From UBA3478 sp036782715 (lineage in GTDB: Bacteria; Bacteroidota; Bacteroidia; Flavobacteriales; Flavobacteriaceae): a stretch of DNA of 64,000 nt. Shown here piece after piece: positions 9,091 to 16,963 of this stretch. A program made the position numbers and the translations under genes. The notes below the pieces were generated by a model. That model made no database searches, was not told where the DNA came from, and saw nothing but the letters and a program-made list of their open reading frames with translations. Every line of letters starts with the position of its first letter. The stretch's first letter is position 1. The DNA lies in NCBI GenBank assembly GCA_036782715.1, contig DAIPYN010000006.1, positions 1 to 64,000 on the forward strand, written 5' to 3'.

Positions 9091-9798
9091 TTATAAATTA
9101 ACAACGGTACCCACGTCTTCACCAGTGACTACCTTCATTAGATTTCCTTCCTTATTCATGTCAAAAACAACGATTGGGAGCTCATTTTCTTGACTCAGTG
9201 TGAAAGCGGTGGTATCCATCACTTTTAGACCTTTTCTCAAAACATCCTCAAAAGTTATTTCGTTATATCGTGTTGCGTTCTGATCTTTCTCAGGGTCAGC
9301 ACTGTAGATACCGTCAACTCGGGTTCCTTTCAGAATTACATCTGCTTTAATTTCAATAGCTCTCAATACCGCAGCTGAATCGGTTGTAAAGTAAGGGTTT
9401 CCTGTACCACCACCGAAGATCACCACTCTTCCTTTTTCAAGGTGACGCATGGCTCTTCTGCGAATGAACGGTTCTGCAACCTCATCGATTTTGATGGCTG
9501 TTTGAACACGTGTTTCAATCCCTTCGTTTTCTAGACTACTCTGTAAAGCGAGTGCATTAATCACTGTCGCTAGCATTCCCATGTGATCCCCTTGTACACG
9601 GTCTACTCCTTTGCTCGAACCTGACAGGCCTCTGAAGATATTACCTCCACCGATGACGATGGCAACCTCAACTCCCTTATCTATAACGGCTTTGATTTCT
9701 TCTGCGTATTCTTTTAAACGGTCAGGGTCAATACCGTATTGCTGGTTCCCCATCAGAGCTTCTCCGCTCAATTTTAGTAGGATTCTTTGGTAGCGCAT
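9091..9798 (-). CDS. pyrH: uridylate kinase (UMP kinase)
   Basis: Phosphorylates UMP to UDP in pyrimidine synthesis. 235 residues of the amino-acid-kinase fold: N-terminal LKLSGEAL, the glycine-rich GGGNIFRG at about 51-58, DHMGMLATVINALAL, and the nucleotide-binding GGGTGNPYFTTDSAA region. It starts about 33 bases downstream of the terminator that ends rpsB-tsf, so either it has its own promoter within that short space or relies on read-through. frr follows. Confidence 0.95.
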   Translation of the reverse strand: MRYQRILLKLSGEALMGNQQYGIDPDRLKEYAEEIKAVIDKGVEVAIVIGGGNIFRGLSGSSKGVDRVQGDHMGMLATVINALALQSSLENEGIETRVQTAIKIDEVAEPFIRRRAMRHLEKGRVVIFGGGTGNPYFTTDSAAVLRAIEIKADVILKGTRVDGIYSADPEKDQNATRYNEITFEDVLRKGLKVMDTTAFTLSQENELPIVVFDMNKEGNLMKVVTGEDVGTVVNL

Positions 9799-9830
9799 GA
9801 GTATAAGATTCTAGCGGCAAAAATAAACAA

Positions 9831-9859
9831 AAAAGCCATCCTTATTAAGGATGGCTTTT
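9831..9859 (-). terminator. rho-independent terminator after rpsB-tsf
   Basis: Inverted repeat with arms AAAAGCCATCC and GGATGGCTTTT around a 7-base loop. Read on the minus strand the hairpin is followed by a T-rich run, the correct orientation for the end of tsf. It lies only about 33 bases before the pyrH start. Confidence 0.85.
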
Positions 9860-9879
9860 GCTTTATCGGTGAATTCGGA

Positions 9880-10704
9880 TTATCCTAATGCTACTCTTTT
9901 AAAACCAGTAACCGTTAATGAAGCGTCAACTGATTTTACATAAGCAGCTACACTCTGCTTGCTATCCTTGATAAAATCTTGGTTTACTAGGGTGTTATCC
10001 TTAAAGAATCTACCTAATTTACCTTTAGCGATTTTCTCTAGCATCTCCTCTGGTTTACCTTCTTGACGAAGTTGATCTTTAGCGATTTCGATTTCTTTAT
10101 CGATCGTTTCTTGATCTACGCCAGCTTCATCAAGGGCTACAGGATTCATAGCCGCTGCTTGCATTGCTACATTTTTAGCAGTCTCTTCAGCACCTTCTAC
10201 ATTTGCAGATAGACCAACAATTGTAGCGATTTTATTACCAGCGTGGATGTAAGAACCGATGAAAGGAGCTTCTAAAGTTTCGTAGCTTCCAATTTCTAGT
10301 TTCTCACCAATTACACCAGTTTGCTCGATTAGCTTGTCGGCAACGGTTAGTGCTCCCATAGAAGAAGCAAGAAGTTCTTCTTTTGAGTTCGTGTTTAATG
10401 CAATCGCTGCGATTTCATTTGCTAAATCTACAAACGAATCATTTTTAGCAACGAAGTCTGTTTCGCAGTTAAGAGTGATGGCAACAGCCTTGTTCTTAGC
10501 GTCGTTAACTAATGCGATAGCGGCACCTTCAGATGATTCGCGGTCAGCACGGTTAGCAGCAACTTTTTGTCCTTTTTTACGAAGGATTTCAATCGCTTTA
10601 TCAAAATCACCTTCAGCTTCAACTAGGGCTTTTTTACAGTCCATCATTCCAGCTCCGGTAGTTTTACGCAGTTGATTTACGTCTGCAGCAGAAATTTTGC
10701 TCAT
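9880..10704 (-). CDS. tsf: translation elongation factor Ts
   Basis: Nucleotide exchange factor for EF-Tu. 274 residues. The N-terminal UBA-like domain with TGAGMMDCKKALVEAEGD (about 16-33) and the core with TLNCETDFVAKND (about 76-88) are diagnostic. Pairs with rpsB, 76 bases upstream on the same strand, the near-universal order. A terminator follows. Confidence 0.96.
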   Translation of the reverse strand: MSKISAADVNQLRKTTGAGMMDCKKALVEAEGDFDKAIEILRKKGQKVAANRADRESSEGAAIALVNDAKNKAVAITLNCETDFVAKNDSFVDLANEIAAIALNTNSKEELLASSMGALTVADKLIEQTGVIGEKLEIGSYETLEAPFIGSYIHAGNKIATIVGLSANVEGAEETAKNVAMQAAAMNPVALDEAGVDQETIDKEIEIAKDQLRQEGKPEEMLEKIAKGKLGRFFKDNTLVNQDFIKDSKQSVAAYVKSVDASLTVTGFKRVALG

Positions 10705-10780
10705 TTCAATTTTATTAAAGATGGGAGGTGAATATCAATCGAATTACCTGGCCCAAGGTTAAGATAATGTTGTACTTAAA

Positions 10781-11575
10781 TTATTTTTTGTCTTCAGTTG
10801 CCTTTGAATCTTTTCCAGCTTCTTCAAGAACAGCTGCATTCGTGATTTCAGCTTCTAAATCACCTTCGCTTTTGTCTTGCTTTTCAGCTTTACGAGCGCT
10901 TAAACCTTCAGCAATCGCCTCAGTAGTTGAAGCCATAATTACCTCGATAGATTTTCCAGCATCATCATTCGCAGGAATTACGAAATCGATTGGTCTAGGA
11001 TCGCAGTTGGTATCTACCATCGCGAAGATTGGAATGTTCAGTTTAAGAGCTTCTTTAACCGCGATGTGTTCACGCATTACGTCAACTACGAATAGAGCTC
11101 CTGGTAGACGTGTCATGTCAGCAATAGAACCTAAATTCTTCTCTAGCTTAGCACGTAAACGATCTACTTGAAGTCTTTCTTTCTTAGAAAGCGTATTGAA
11201 TGTACCGTCTTTTTTCATTCGATCGATAGCACTCATTTTCTTAACTGCTTTACGGATAGTAACGAAGTTAGTTAGCATACCACCTGGCCAACGCTCAGTG
11301 ATATATGGCATACCTACGGCACCTACTTTTTCGGCAACGATGCCTTTGGCTTGTTTTTTTGTAGCTACGAAAAGAATTTTACGACCTGAAGCAGCAATTT
11401 TCTTTAGGGCTTCGTTAGCCTCTTCTAGTTTGGCAGCAGTTTTGTAAAGGTTGATTACGTGAATCCCATTGCGCTCCATGTAGATGTAAGGAGCCATGTT
11501 TGGATTCCATTTACGGGTTAGGTGTCCAAAGTGTACACCAGCATCTAAAAGATGTTTAACGTCAGTTTTTGACAT
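10781..11575 (-). CDS. rpsB: 30S ribosomal protein S2
   Basis: 264 residues. The start VKHLLDAGVHFGHLTRKWNP, KILFVATKKQAKGIV and RWPGGMLTN are the S2 signatures. The C-terminal 30 residues are charged and Lys/Glu-rich, an extension common in Bacteroidota S2. First gene of rpsB-tsf; the 104 bases between it and the rpsI terminator should contain its promoter, but I did not find a clear TAnnTTTG on the minus strand there. Confidence 0.96.
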   Translation of the reverse strand: MSKTDVKHLLDAGVHFGHLTRKWNPNMAPYIYMERNGIHVINLYKTAAKLEEANEALKKIAASGRKILFVATKKQAKGIVAEKVGAVGMPYITERWPGGMLTNFVTIRKAVKKMSAIDRMKKDGTFNTLSKKERLQVDRLRAKLEKNLGSIADMTRLPGALFVVDVMREHIAVKEALKLNIPIFAMVDTNCDPRPIDFVIPANDDAGKSIEVIMASTTEAIAEGLSARKAEKQDKSEGDLEAEITNAAVLEEAGKDSKATEDKK

Positions 11576-11679
11576 GATTACATTTAGTTTACGTTCTGAT
11601 TTAGCAATAATTCAGTGGTTGAAAATTTTCGCGCCTGAACCATTTAGATGCTAAACTAAACAGGGTTATACAAAAAAAT

Positions 11680-11703
11680 AAAAAGGAACAATTGTTCCTT
11701 TTT
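11680..11703 (-). terminator. rho-independent terminator after rplM-rpsI
   Basis: A 24-base perfect palindrome (AAAAAGGAACAA followed by its reverse complement), whose hairpin has a T-rich tail on the minus strand (complement of the A-run at 11672-11678). It lies just past the rpsI stop. Confidence 0.8.
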
Positions 11704-11707
11704 GGTA

Positions 11708-12094
11708 TTAACGTTTCGAGAATTGGAATTTCTTTCTCGCTTTCTTTTGTCCGAATTTCTTTCTTTCTACCATTCTTGGGTCTCTAGTTAGAAGCCCTTC
11801 TGGTTTAAGAGAAGTTCTGAACTCTGTGTCAATTTCACATAGCGCTCTAGAAATTGCTAAACGAACTGCCTCAGCTTGACCGGTGATTCCACCTCCGAAT
11901 ACGTTTACTTTAACGTCGTATTTACCAACAGTTTCGGTAAGTTCGAATGGCTGATTCACTTTGTACTGAAGTGGAGCAGTTGAAAAATAGTTTTCTAGGT
12001 CGCGCTTGTTAACCGTTACTTTACCAGAACCTTCGCTAAGATAAACTCTAGCAACAGCGGTTTTTCTTCTTCCAATCTTGTGTACTACTGACAT
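11708..12094 (-). CDS. rpsI: 30S ribosomal protein S9
   Basis: 128 residues. IGRRKTAVARVYL at the N-terminus, GGGITGQAEAVRLAISRAL in the middle and the C-terminal tail ending KKARKKFQFSKR, whose last Lys/Arg contacts P-site tRNA in the family. It begins 6 bases after rplM on the same strand, the conserved L13-S9 operon. Confidence 0.97.
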   Translation of the reverse strand: MSVVHKIGRRKTAVARVYLSEGSGKVTVNKRDLENYFSTAPLQYKVNQPFELTETVGKYDVKVNVFGGGITGQAEAVRLAISRALCEIDTEFRTSLKPEGLLTRDPRMVERKKFGQKKARKKFQFSKR

Positions 12095-12100
12095 GTACTA

Positions 12101-12556
12101 CTATTTAAGGTTGTTAAGATTAATTGGTGTTGGCTTTTGAGCTTCTTGACCGTGCTCGCTGCCAGCATATACTCTAAGGTTTCTGAATAATTCAGCACCT
12201 AATTTGTTCTTTGGAAGCATCCCTTTTACAGCGTTTTCAATGATACGCTCTGGGTGCTTAACAAATAGTTCTTTGGTAGTTACTGAACGCTGACCTCCTG
12301 GGTAACCAGTATATCTTAAGTACTCCTTGTCCGTTGCTTTATTACCTTTTAATACTACTTTTTCAGCATTGATGATCACAACGTTATCACCACAATCTAC
12401 GTGAGGGGTGAAATCGGTTTTATACTTACCACGAATGATTTTAGCTACTTTAGAAGCTAGACGACCTAAAACTTCGCCTTCTGCATCTACTAAAACCCAC
12501 TGTTTATTGACGGTCGACGCGTTTGCCGAAATCGTCTTGTAACTTAATGTATCCAC
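12101..12556 (-). CDS. rplM: 50S ribosomal protein L13
   Basis: 151 residues with W-x-LVDAEGEVLGRLAS at the N-terminus and YPGGQRS and AVKGMLPKNKLG further on, all L13 signatures. First gene of the rplM-rpsI operon, with a good promoter about 45 bases upstream (see 12601-12631). Confidence 0.97.
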   Translation of the reverse strand: MDTLSYKTISANASTVNKQWVLVDAEGEVLGRLASKVAKIIRGKYKTDFTPHVDCGDNVVIINAEKVVLKGNKATDKEYLRYTGYPGGQRSVTTKELFVKHPERIIENAVKGMLPKNKLGAELFRNLRVYAGSEHGQEAQKPTPINLNNLK

Positions 12557-12600
12557 TACTTTAAACTATTTAATATCCGATCGTTAGATATAACGGGCTG

Positions 12601-12631
12601 CAAATGTACAATTATTCAATAGATTTCCAAA
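12601..12631 (-). promoter_or_regulatory. Bacteroidota-type promoter of rplM-rpsI
   Basis: On the minus strand, TTTG (complement of 12628-12631) is separated by 19 bases from TACATTTG (complement of 12601-12608). Both match the established Bacteroidota sigma-A consensus TTTG / N19 / TAnnTTTG. The predicted transcript would start near 12595, giving a leader of roughly 40 bases before rplM. Confidence 0.65.
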
Positions 12632-12659
12632 TACTTGAAACTAAGATTTTTTAGTACGC

Positions 12660-15305
12660 TTAATGCGCCTCTAACCAGTTGGTACCCCCCCCGATATCAA
12701 CTTTTAATTGAACGGGTAGTTTGAAGGCGTTTTCCATTCGCTCTGTTATAAGTTGTTTCAATGCCTCAATCTCGGTTTTATGTGCGTCGAAAACCAATTC
12801 ATCATGCACCTGCAATAACATTTTACTCTTCATTTTTTTCTCCTGTAATTCGGCATGAATGTCAATCATTGCTTTTTTTATGATGTCTGCCGCTGAACCT
12901 TGAATAGGGGCATTGATGGCATTTCGTTCGGCTGCTGATCGTACAATGGCATTGGAAGATTGAATTCCAGCTAAATATCTTTTTCTGCCCATAACAGTGC
13001 TTACATAACCTTCTTCTCTTGCATGCTCAACTTGATCGGCAATGAACGAGGTGAGTTTTGGATAGGTTTTATAGTACAATTCAATGAGCTCCTTTGATTC
13101 GCTTCTGGAAAGATTCGTTTGATTGCTCAACCCAAAAGCAGATACTCCATATAAAATTCCGAAGTTGACAGTCTTGGCTTGACTTCGTTGTTCTCTAGTA
13201 ACTGCATCGATAGCAACATTAAAGACTCTTGAGGCTGTGTCGGCATGAATATCTTGATTGGATTCAAATGCCGCCATCATCGTGTCTTCTTCGCTGAGGG
13301 CCGCTATGATTCGGAGTTCAATTTGGGAATAATCAGCTGCCAGTAAAATATGATCCTCATCTTTAGCGATAAACGCCTGTCTGATTCTTCGCCCTTGTGC
13401 GGTACGTATGGGGATGTTTTGCAGGTTAGGATTTACACTACTCAGCCTACCCGTAGCGGCTACCGTTTGCATGAATTCTGTGTGAACTCTTTGAGTGTTC
13501 GGGTTAACCTGTTGGGGGAGCGCATCGACATAGGTACTTTTCAGTTTGGTTAAGCTTCGGTAGGCCAAAATATCTTTGGCGATTTGATGCTCTTTTGCCA
13601 ATTCGGTGAGTATGTCTTCTCCGGTAGCGTACTGTCCGGTTTTTGTTTTTTTAGGTTTTTTCGCGAGTTGAAGATTTTCGAATAATATGATTCCGAGTTG
13701 TTTGGGGGATCCAATATTAAAGGTCTCTCCGGCTTGCTCGTAGATCTGATTCTCGAGCTTCTCAATTTGACTTGAAAATTCAGAATTCAGTTCAGATAAA
13801 TAGGGGGTGTCTAGACGAATTCCATTGAGTTCCATCTTCGCTAATACTCGAAGTAGTGGAATCTCGATTTCTTCAAAAAGTACTTTTAAATTATCCTTTT
13901 GAAGCTCTAGCTTAAAATGATGGTATAGTTGTAATCCGATATCTGCGTCTTCGCACAAGACTTTGATTTTAGTTTCCTCAGGCCATTCGCTGAATTTTCC
14001 TTTTGGATGTAACTCCAGTCGTTTTCCCAAATACGTTTCGCTTAGAACTCTTCGATCATGCCTCATGTCGGGGTTAATCAGGTAATGGGCTAGCAAGGTG
14101 TCGAAAAGATTCCCTTTTAAATCGATTCCTTCGCGAAGGAGGCTTTTCAGTGCTGTTTTTAATTCCTGACCAATGAATTTTTTGTTAGAAGCGAAAACCG
14201 ATTTAAGTTTCTCTAGTTTGAATTCGCGCTCCTCTGACAGATCGAGATAGTATCCTTTCTGCGCCTCCCATGAGAATCCGATCGCTATGATTTGAGGTTC
14301 GAACGCATCAATATCATCGTAAGAAAAGCTCAAGCTGATCTCTTCTTTGCTCTCTAAAACTTGAATGAATCGACTAAAAGTTCCTGGACTATTGATTACT
14401 TGATAAAAGGATGCCTCACTCGGTACCTTCGATTCATCTGAAGCTTGATTGGTTTCGAAAAGAGAAAATTGACCTGAACCCGGAACAGCAGTTTTTTCTT
14501 CTTTAACAGGTGTCGAGCTATTTTCTCCATCTGAACTACTTTTTGAAAAGGTTTTGATAAACTGATCTTTCATTCGACGAAACTCGAGTACCTCAAAGTG
14601 TTCGGTAACCTTTTCAATATCTGGTTCAGATAGTTCAAAACTTGTTGGGTCAAATTGTACATCACAATCGATCTTNNNNNNNNNNNNNNNNNNNNNNNNN
14701 NNNNNNNNNNNNNNNNNNNNNNNNNNNNNNNNNNNNNNNNNNNNNNNNNNNNNNNNNNNNNNNNNNNNNNNNNNNACGCCGAATCGTTCTTGAATCTCTG
14801 GTATGCCCCAGATTTCAATATCACCTCCTCCTCGCGCAGGGCGATACATGAAAATATTTTCACTTACCAGTTGTCCAAAGTCCTTGTCAGGAGTAACCAT
14901 GTAAACCTTAAAATTTTCTTTCTCGGCTTGTTTTGAGAGGGTGCCTATTAAATCATCTGCCTCGTAGCCCTCCTTTACAATGACTGGAATGTGCATCGCC
15001 TTTAGAAGGGCCTCGATATGTGGAACGGCAAATTTGATGGCTTCAGGGGTACTTTCTCTATTTGCCTTGTAGTCTTCGAATAATTCAGTTCTTTCTACAC
15101 TTCCGCCTTTGTCAAAACAAACCGCCAAGTATTCTGGGTTTTCTTTTCGAATCAGATCAAGAAGGGAATTCATGAAGCCCATAACGGCTGAGGTATCTTC
15201 ACCCTTTGAATTGATTCGAGGGTTTTTAATCAGGGCGTAGTAACCTCTAAATATTAGTGCGTAAGCATCGACGAGAAATAAACGTTTGTTGGGTGTATTC
15301 GACAT
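12660..15305 (-). CDS. polA: DNA polymerase I, interrupted by a 100-N assembly gap
   Basis: Removes RNA primers and fills gaps. Domains in order: 5'-nuclease (1 to about 250, with the gap at about 177-210), degenerate 3'-5' exonuclease (about 300-480), and the polymerase, with motif A DYSQIELRI, motif B RSQAKTVNFGILYG and motif C QVHDELVF all intact. The frame is continuous across the N run, which replaces the helix-hairpin-helix part of the 5'-nuclease; by comparison with E. coli Pol I the real missing piece should be about 70-80 residues, more than the run can hold. In the exonuclease domain the DxE motif reads SYD (328-330) and the LKYD motif reads LKTA (382-385), so two metal-binding Asp residues appear lost and proofreading is probably absent. 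The start is next to a divergent gene. Confidence 0.93.
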   Translation of the reverse strand: MSNTPNKRLFLVDAYALIFRGYYALIKNPRINSKGEDTSAVMGFMNSLLDLIRKENPEYLAVCFDKGGSVERTELFEDYKANRESTPEAIKFAVPHIEALLKAMHIPVIVKEGYEADDLIGTLSKQAEKENFKVYMVTPDKDFGQLVSENIFMYRPARGGGDIEIWGIPEIQERFGXXXXXXXXXXXXXXXXXXXXXXXXXXXXXXXXXXKIDCDVQFDPTSFELSEPDIEKVTEHFEVLEFRRMKDQFIKTFSKSSSDGENSSTPVKEEKTAVPGSGQFSLFETNQASDESKVPSEASFYQVINSPGTFSRFIQVLESKEEISLSFSYDDIDAFEPQIIAIGFSWEAQKGYYLDLSEEREFKLEKLKSVFASNKKFIGQELKTALKSLLREGIDLKGNLFDTLLAHYLINPDMRHDRRVLSETYLGKRLELHPKGKFSEWPEETKIKVLCEDADIGLQLYHHFKLELQKDNLKVLFEEIEIPLLRVLAKMELNGIRLDTPYLSELNSEFSSQIEKLENQIYEQAGETFNIGSPKQLGIILFENLQLAKKPKKTKTGQYATGEDILTELAKEHQIAKDILAYRSLTKLKSTYVDALPQQVNPNTQRVHTEFMQTVAATGRLSSVNPNLQNIPIRTAQGRRIRQAFIAKDEDHILLAADYSQIELRIIAALSEEDTMMAAFESNQDIHADTASRVFNVAIDAVTREQRSQAKTVNFGILYGVSAFGLSNQTNLSRSESKELIELYYKTYPKLTSFIADQVEHAREEGYVSTVMGRKRYLAGIQSSNAIVRSAAERNAINAPIQGSAADIIKKAMIDIHAELQEKKMKSKMLLQVHDELVFDAHKTEIEALKQLITERMENAFKLPVQLKVDIGGGTNWLEAH
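14676..14775. other. assembly gap (run of 100 N) inside polA
   Basis: Exactly 100 undetermined bases. A round number like this is usually a scaffold placeholder rather than a measured length. The flanking polA frame continues across it. Confidence 0.98.
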
Positions 15306-15372
15306 GTTTTACTGGAATAAAAACGAGAAAGCAAGATAACCGATTTTAATGGTAACTGGCCCCTTTTAGCTG

Positions 15373-15380
15373 TATTTTTG
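15373..15380 (+). promoter_or_regulatory. -7 element of the metallophosphoesterase gene
   Basis: TATTTTTG fits TAnnTTTG exactly. Only a weak T-rich -33 region is visible. Its last three bases form the TTG that would otherwise be taken as a start codon, which argues for the ATG at 15399 as the true start. Confidence 0.5.
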
Positions 15381-15398
15381 CCAAACACAATATCGTAC

Positions 15399-16613
15399 AT
15401 GGGCTATTTTGCATTTGTTTTTACGACCCTTTATCTAGGGCTTTCGATCTATCTTTTTTATCACTTGAGGAGGATGAAAATCTCAAAGGGCTTGTTCTGG
15501 TCCTTGGTTGTGTTTTTTATGAGTAGTTTTTTGTTAGGAGCTGCTGCCAGTTGGATAGAAATACCACTTTCAAAGGTGACAGAATCATGGTTTAGGGCTT
15601 TCGTATTTGCTTGTTTTGTAGCTCTTTTAATGAGTACCCCGATTTTCTTTTTACGAGATCTAGTTAGTGCGGTTAAAAAAGGATATATCCGACTCACTTC
15701 TAAGGAAGAGACTTCGACGAAAGCCTTTCGGTCGCGCCGAGATTTCTTGTCTTCTGCAGCCGTTACAGTAGGAGCAGTACCGTTTACCTCCTTACTTGCG
15801 GGTATTGGTGGCAAATACAACTATAAAATTCACAACTACGAATTGACGTTTTCTAACCTTTCCAAAGCTTTTGATGGTTTCAAGGTGGTGCAGCTATCTG
15901 ATCTTCATTTAGGGAGTTTTGATGATTTAGATGCGGTTGCTGAAGGTTTAGATTTGGTCAATGAGCAGCGACCTGATTTGTTGTTGTTTACTGGTGATAT
16001 GGTTAATAATAAATCCTACGAAGCAGACCCTTTCATTTCAATGCTCGGTAAGCTTAAGGCTCCATATGGTAAATTCAGTGTTTTGGGGAATCATGATTAC
16101 GCTACTTACAATGATGATTTCGATTCTGAACAGGCGCGTGCAGATGTTGAGCGTTTGATCGGTCTTCAGGAGCAGATGGGTTTTAGAAACTTGAGAAATG
16201 AATCGATTAAAATCACCTCTGGAGATGATTATTTTCAACTTGTTGGGGTAGAGAACTGGGGAGCTGGACGATTTTTAAAGGCCGGTGATTTGAATAGAGC
16301 TTCGAAGGGACTGAATCCAGATGTGTTCACGCTACTTATGTCTCATGATCCATCACATTGGGAAGCTGAGGTTATCGATCATGATCATCGGTTCGATTTA
16401 ACGCTCAGCGGACATACTCATGGATTTCAATATGGTATCGAAGTAGCAGGTTTACAATGGAGTCCTTCTAAATTTCGTTATCCACAGTGGGCGGGTATGT
16501 ACGAAAAGAAAGAACGGCTAATTAATGTCAACCGAGGTTTTGGATTTTTAGGTTATCCAGGAAGATTTGGAATATGGCCTGAGATTACCGTGATTACCTT
16601 AAAATCTGCATAG
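15399..16613 (+). CDS. membrane-anchored metallophosphoesterase
   Basis: 404 residues. The N-terminal third has about four hydrophobic segments, followed by SRRDFLSSAAVTVGAVP (about 111-127), a twin-arginine-like motif of the kind that opens YkuE-type phosphoesterases. The soluble domain carries all the calcineurin-like metal motifs in order: DLHLGSF, GDMVNN, GNHD and GHTHGFQYG. It likely acts on the periplasmic side on a phosphomonoester or diester, possibly a lipid-linked one as in the YkuE/YbbF-like group; the substrate is not evident. A TTG 21 bases upstream is in frame but lies within a promoter element, so I chose the ATG. Divergent from polA. Confidence 0.85.
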   Translation: MGYFAFVFTTLYLGLSIYLFYHLRRMKISKGLFWSLVVFFMSSFLLGAAASWIEIPLSKVTESWFRAFVFACFVALLMSTPIFFLRDLVSAVKKGYIRLTSKEETSTKAFRSRRDFLSSAAVTVGAVPFTSLLAGIGGKYNYKIHNYELTFSNLSKAFDGFKVVQLSDLHLGSFDDLDAVAEGLDLVNEQRPDLLLFTGDMVNNKSYEADPFISMLGKLKAPYGKFSVLGNHDYATYNDDFDSEQARADVERLIGLQEQMGFRNLRNESIKITSGDDYFQLVGVENWGAGRFLKAGDLNRASKGLNPDVFTLLMSHDPSHWEAEVIDHDHRFDLTLSGHTHGFQYGIEVAGLQWSPSKFRYPQWAGMYEKKERLINVNRGFGFLGYPGRFGIWPEITVITLKSA

Positions 16614-16666
16614 AAGAATGTTAGAATTTGCAATTTTACTAACTTGCAACTTCAATTGAAATTGAT

Positions 16667-16963
16667 ATGTCAAAATTTGGCGAGCTTATAGATCTTAGTG
16701 TCCCGGTGTTATTCCACTTCTACGCAGAGTGGAATGATGATTCTGTTGCCATGGCTCCCGTGCTCAACGATGTTGCAGCCGCATCGGGTGACCGTGCAAA
16801 GGTGATTAAAATTGATGTCGATAAGAATCAAGAATTAGCTCAAGCGCTTCGTATTAAAAGTTTACCTACCCTTGTAATTTACAAACGAGGTGAAATGGTG
16901 TGGCGACAGAGCGGAGAATTAGACGCGAATACGCTTCTTGGTATTCTAAACGAATACGTTTAA
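16667..16963 (+). CDS. thioredoxin-fold protein lacking the active-site cysteines
   Basis: 98 residues matching thioredoxin along its whole length: FHFYAEW at 16-22, KIDVDKNQELAQALRIKSLPTLVIY with the cis-proline, and the C-terminal helix. The WCGPC active site is replaced by WNDDS (22-26) and there is no cysteine in the protein. It therefore cannot be an oxidoreductase of the usual kind. I recall cysteine-less thioredoxins with this N-terminus as conserved in flavobacteria, which suggests a binding or chaperone role; no function is assigned. Its stop overlaps the stop of the convergent DUF2723 gene by 4 bases. Confidence 0.85.
   Translation: MSKFGELIDLSVPVLFHFYAEWNDDSVAMAPVLNDVAAASGDRAKVIKIDVDKNQELAQALRIKSLPTLVIYKRGEMVWRQSGELDANTLLGILNEYV

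Noticed and set aside
9087..9122. Upstream ATG for frr
   Set aside because: Inside the pyrH reading frame end; extension not seen in the family.
10728..11171. Plus-strand frame opposite rpsB
   Set aside because: Entirely antisense to rpsB, Ser/Ala-rich shadow.
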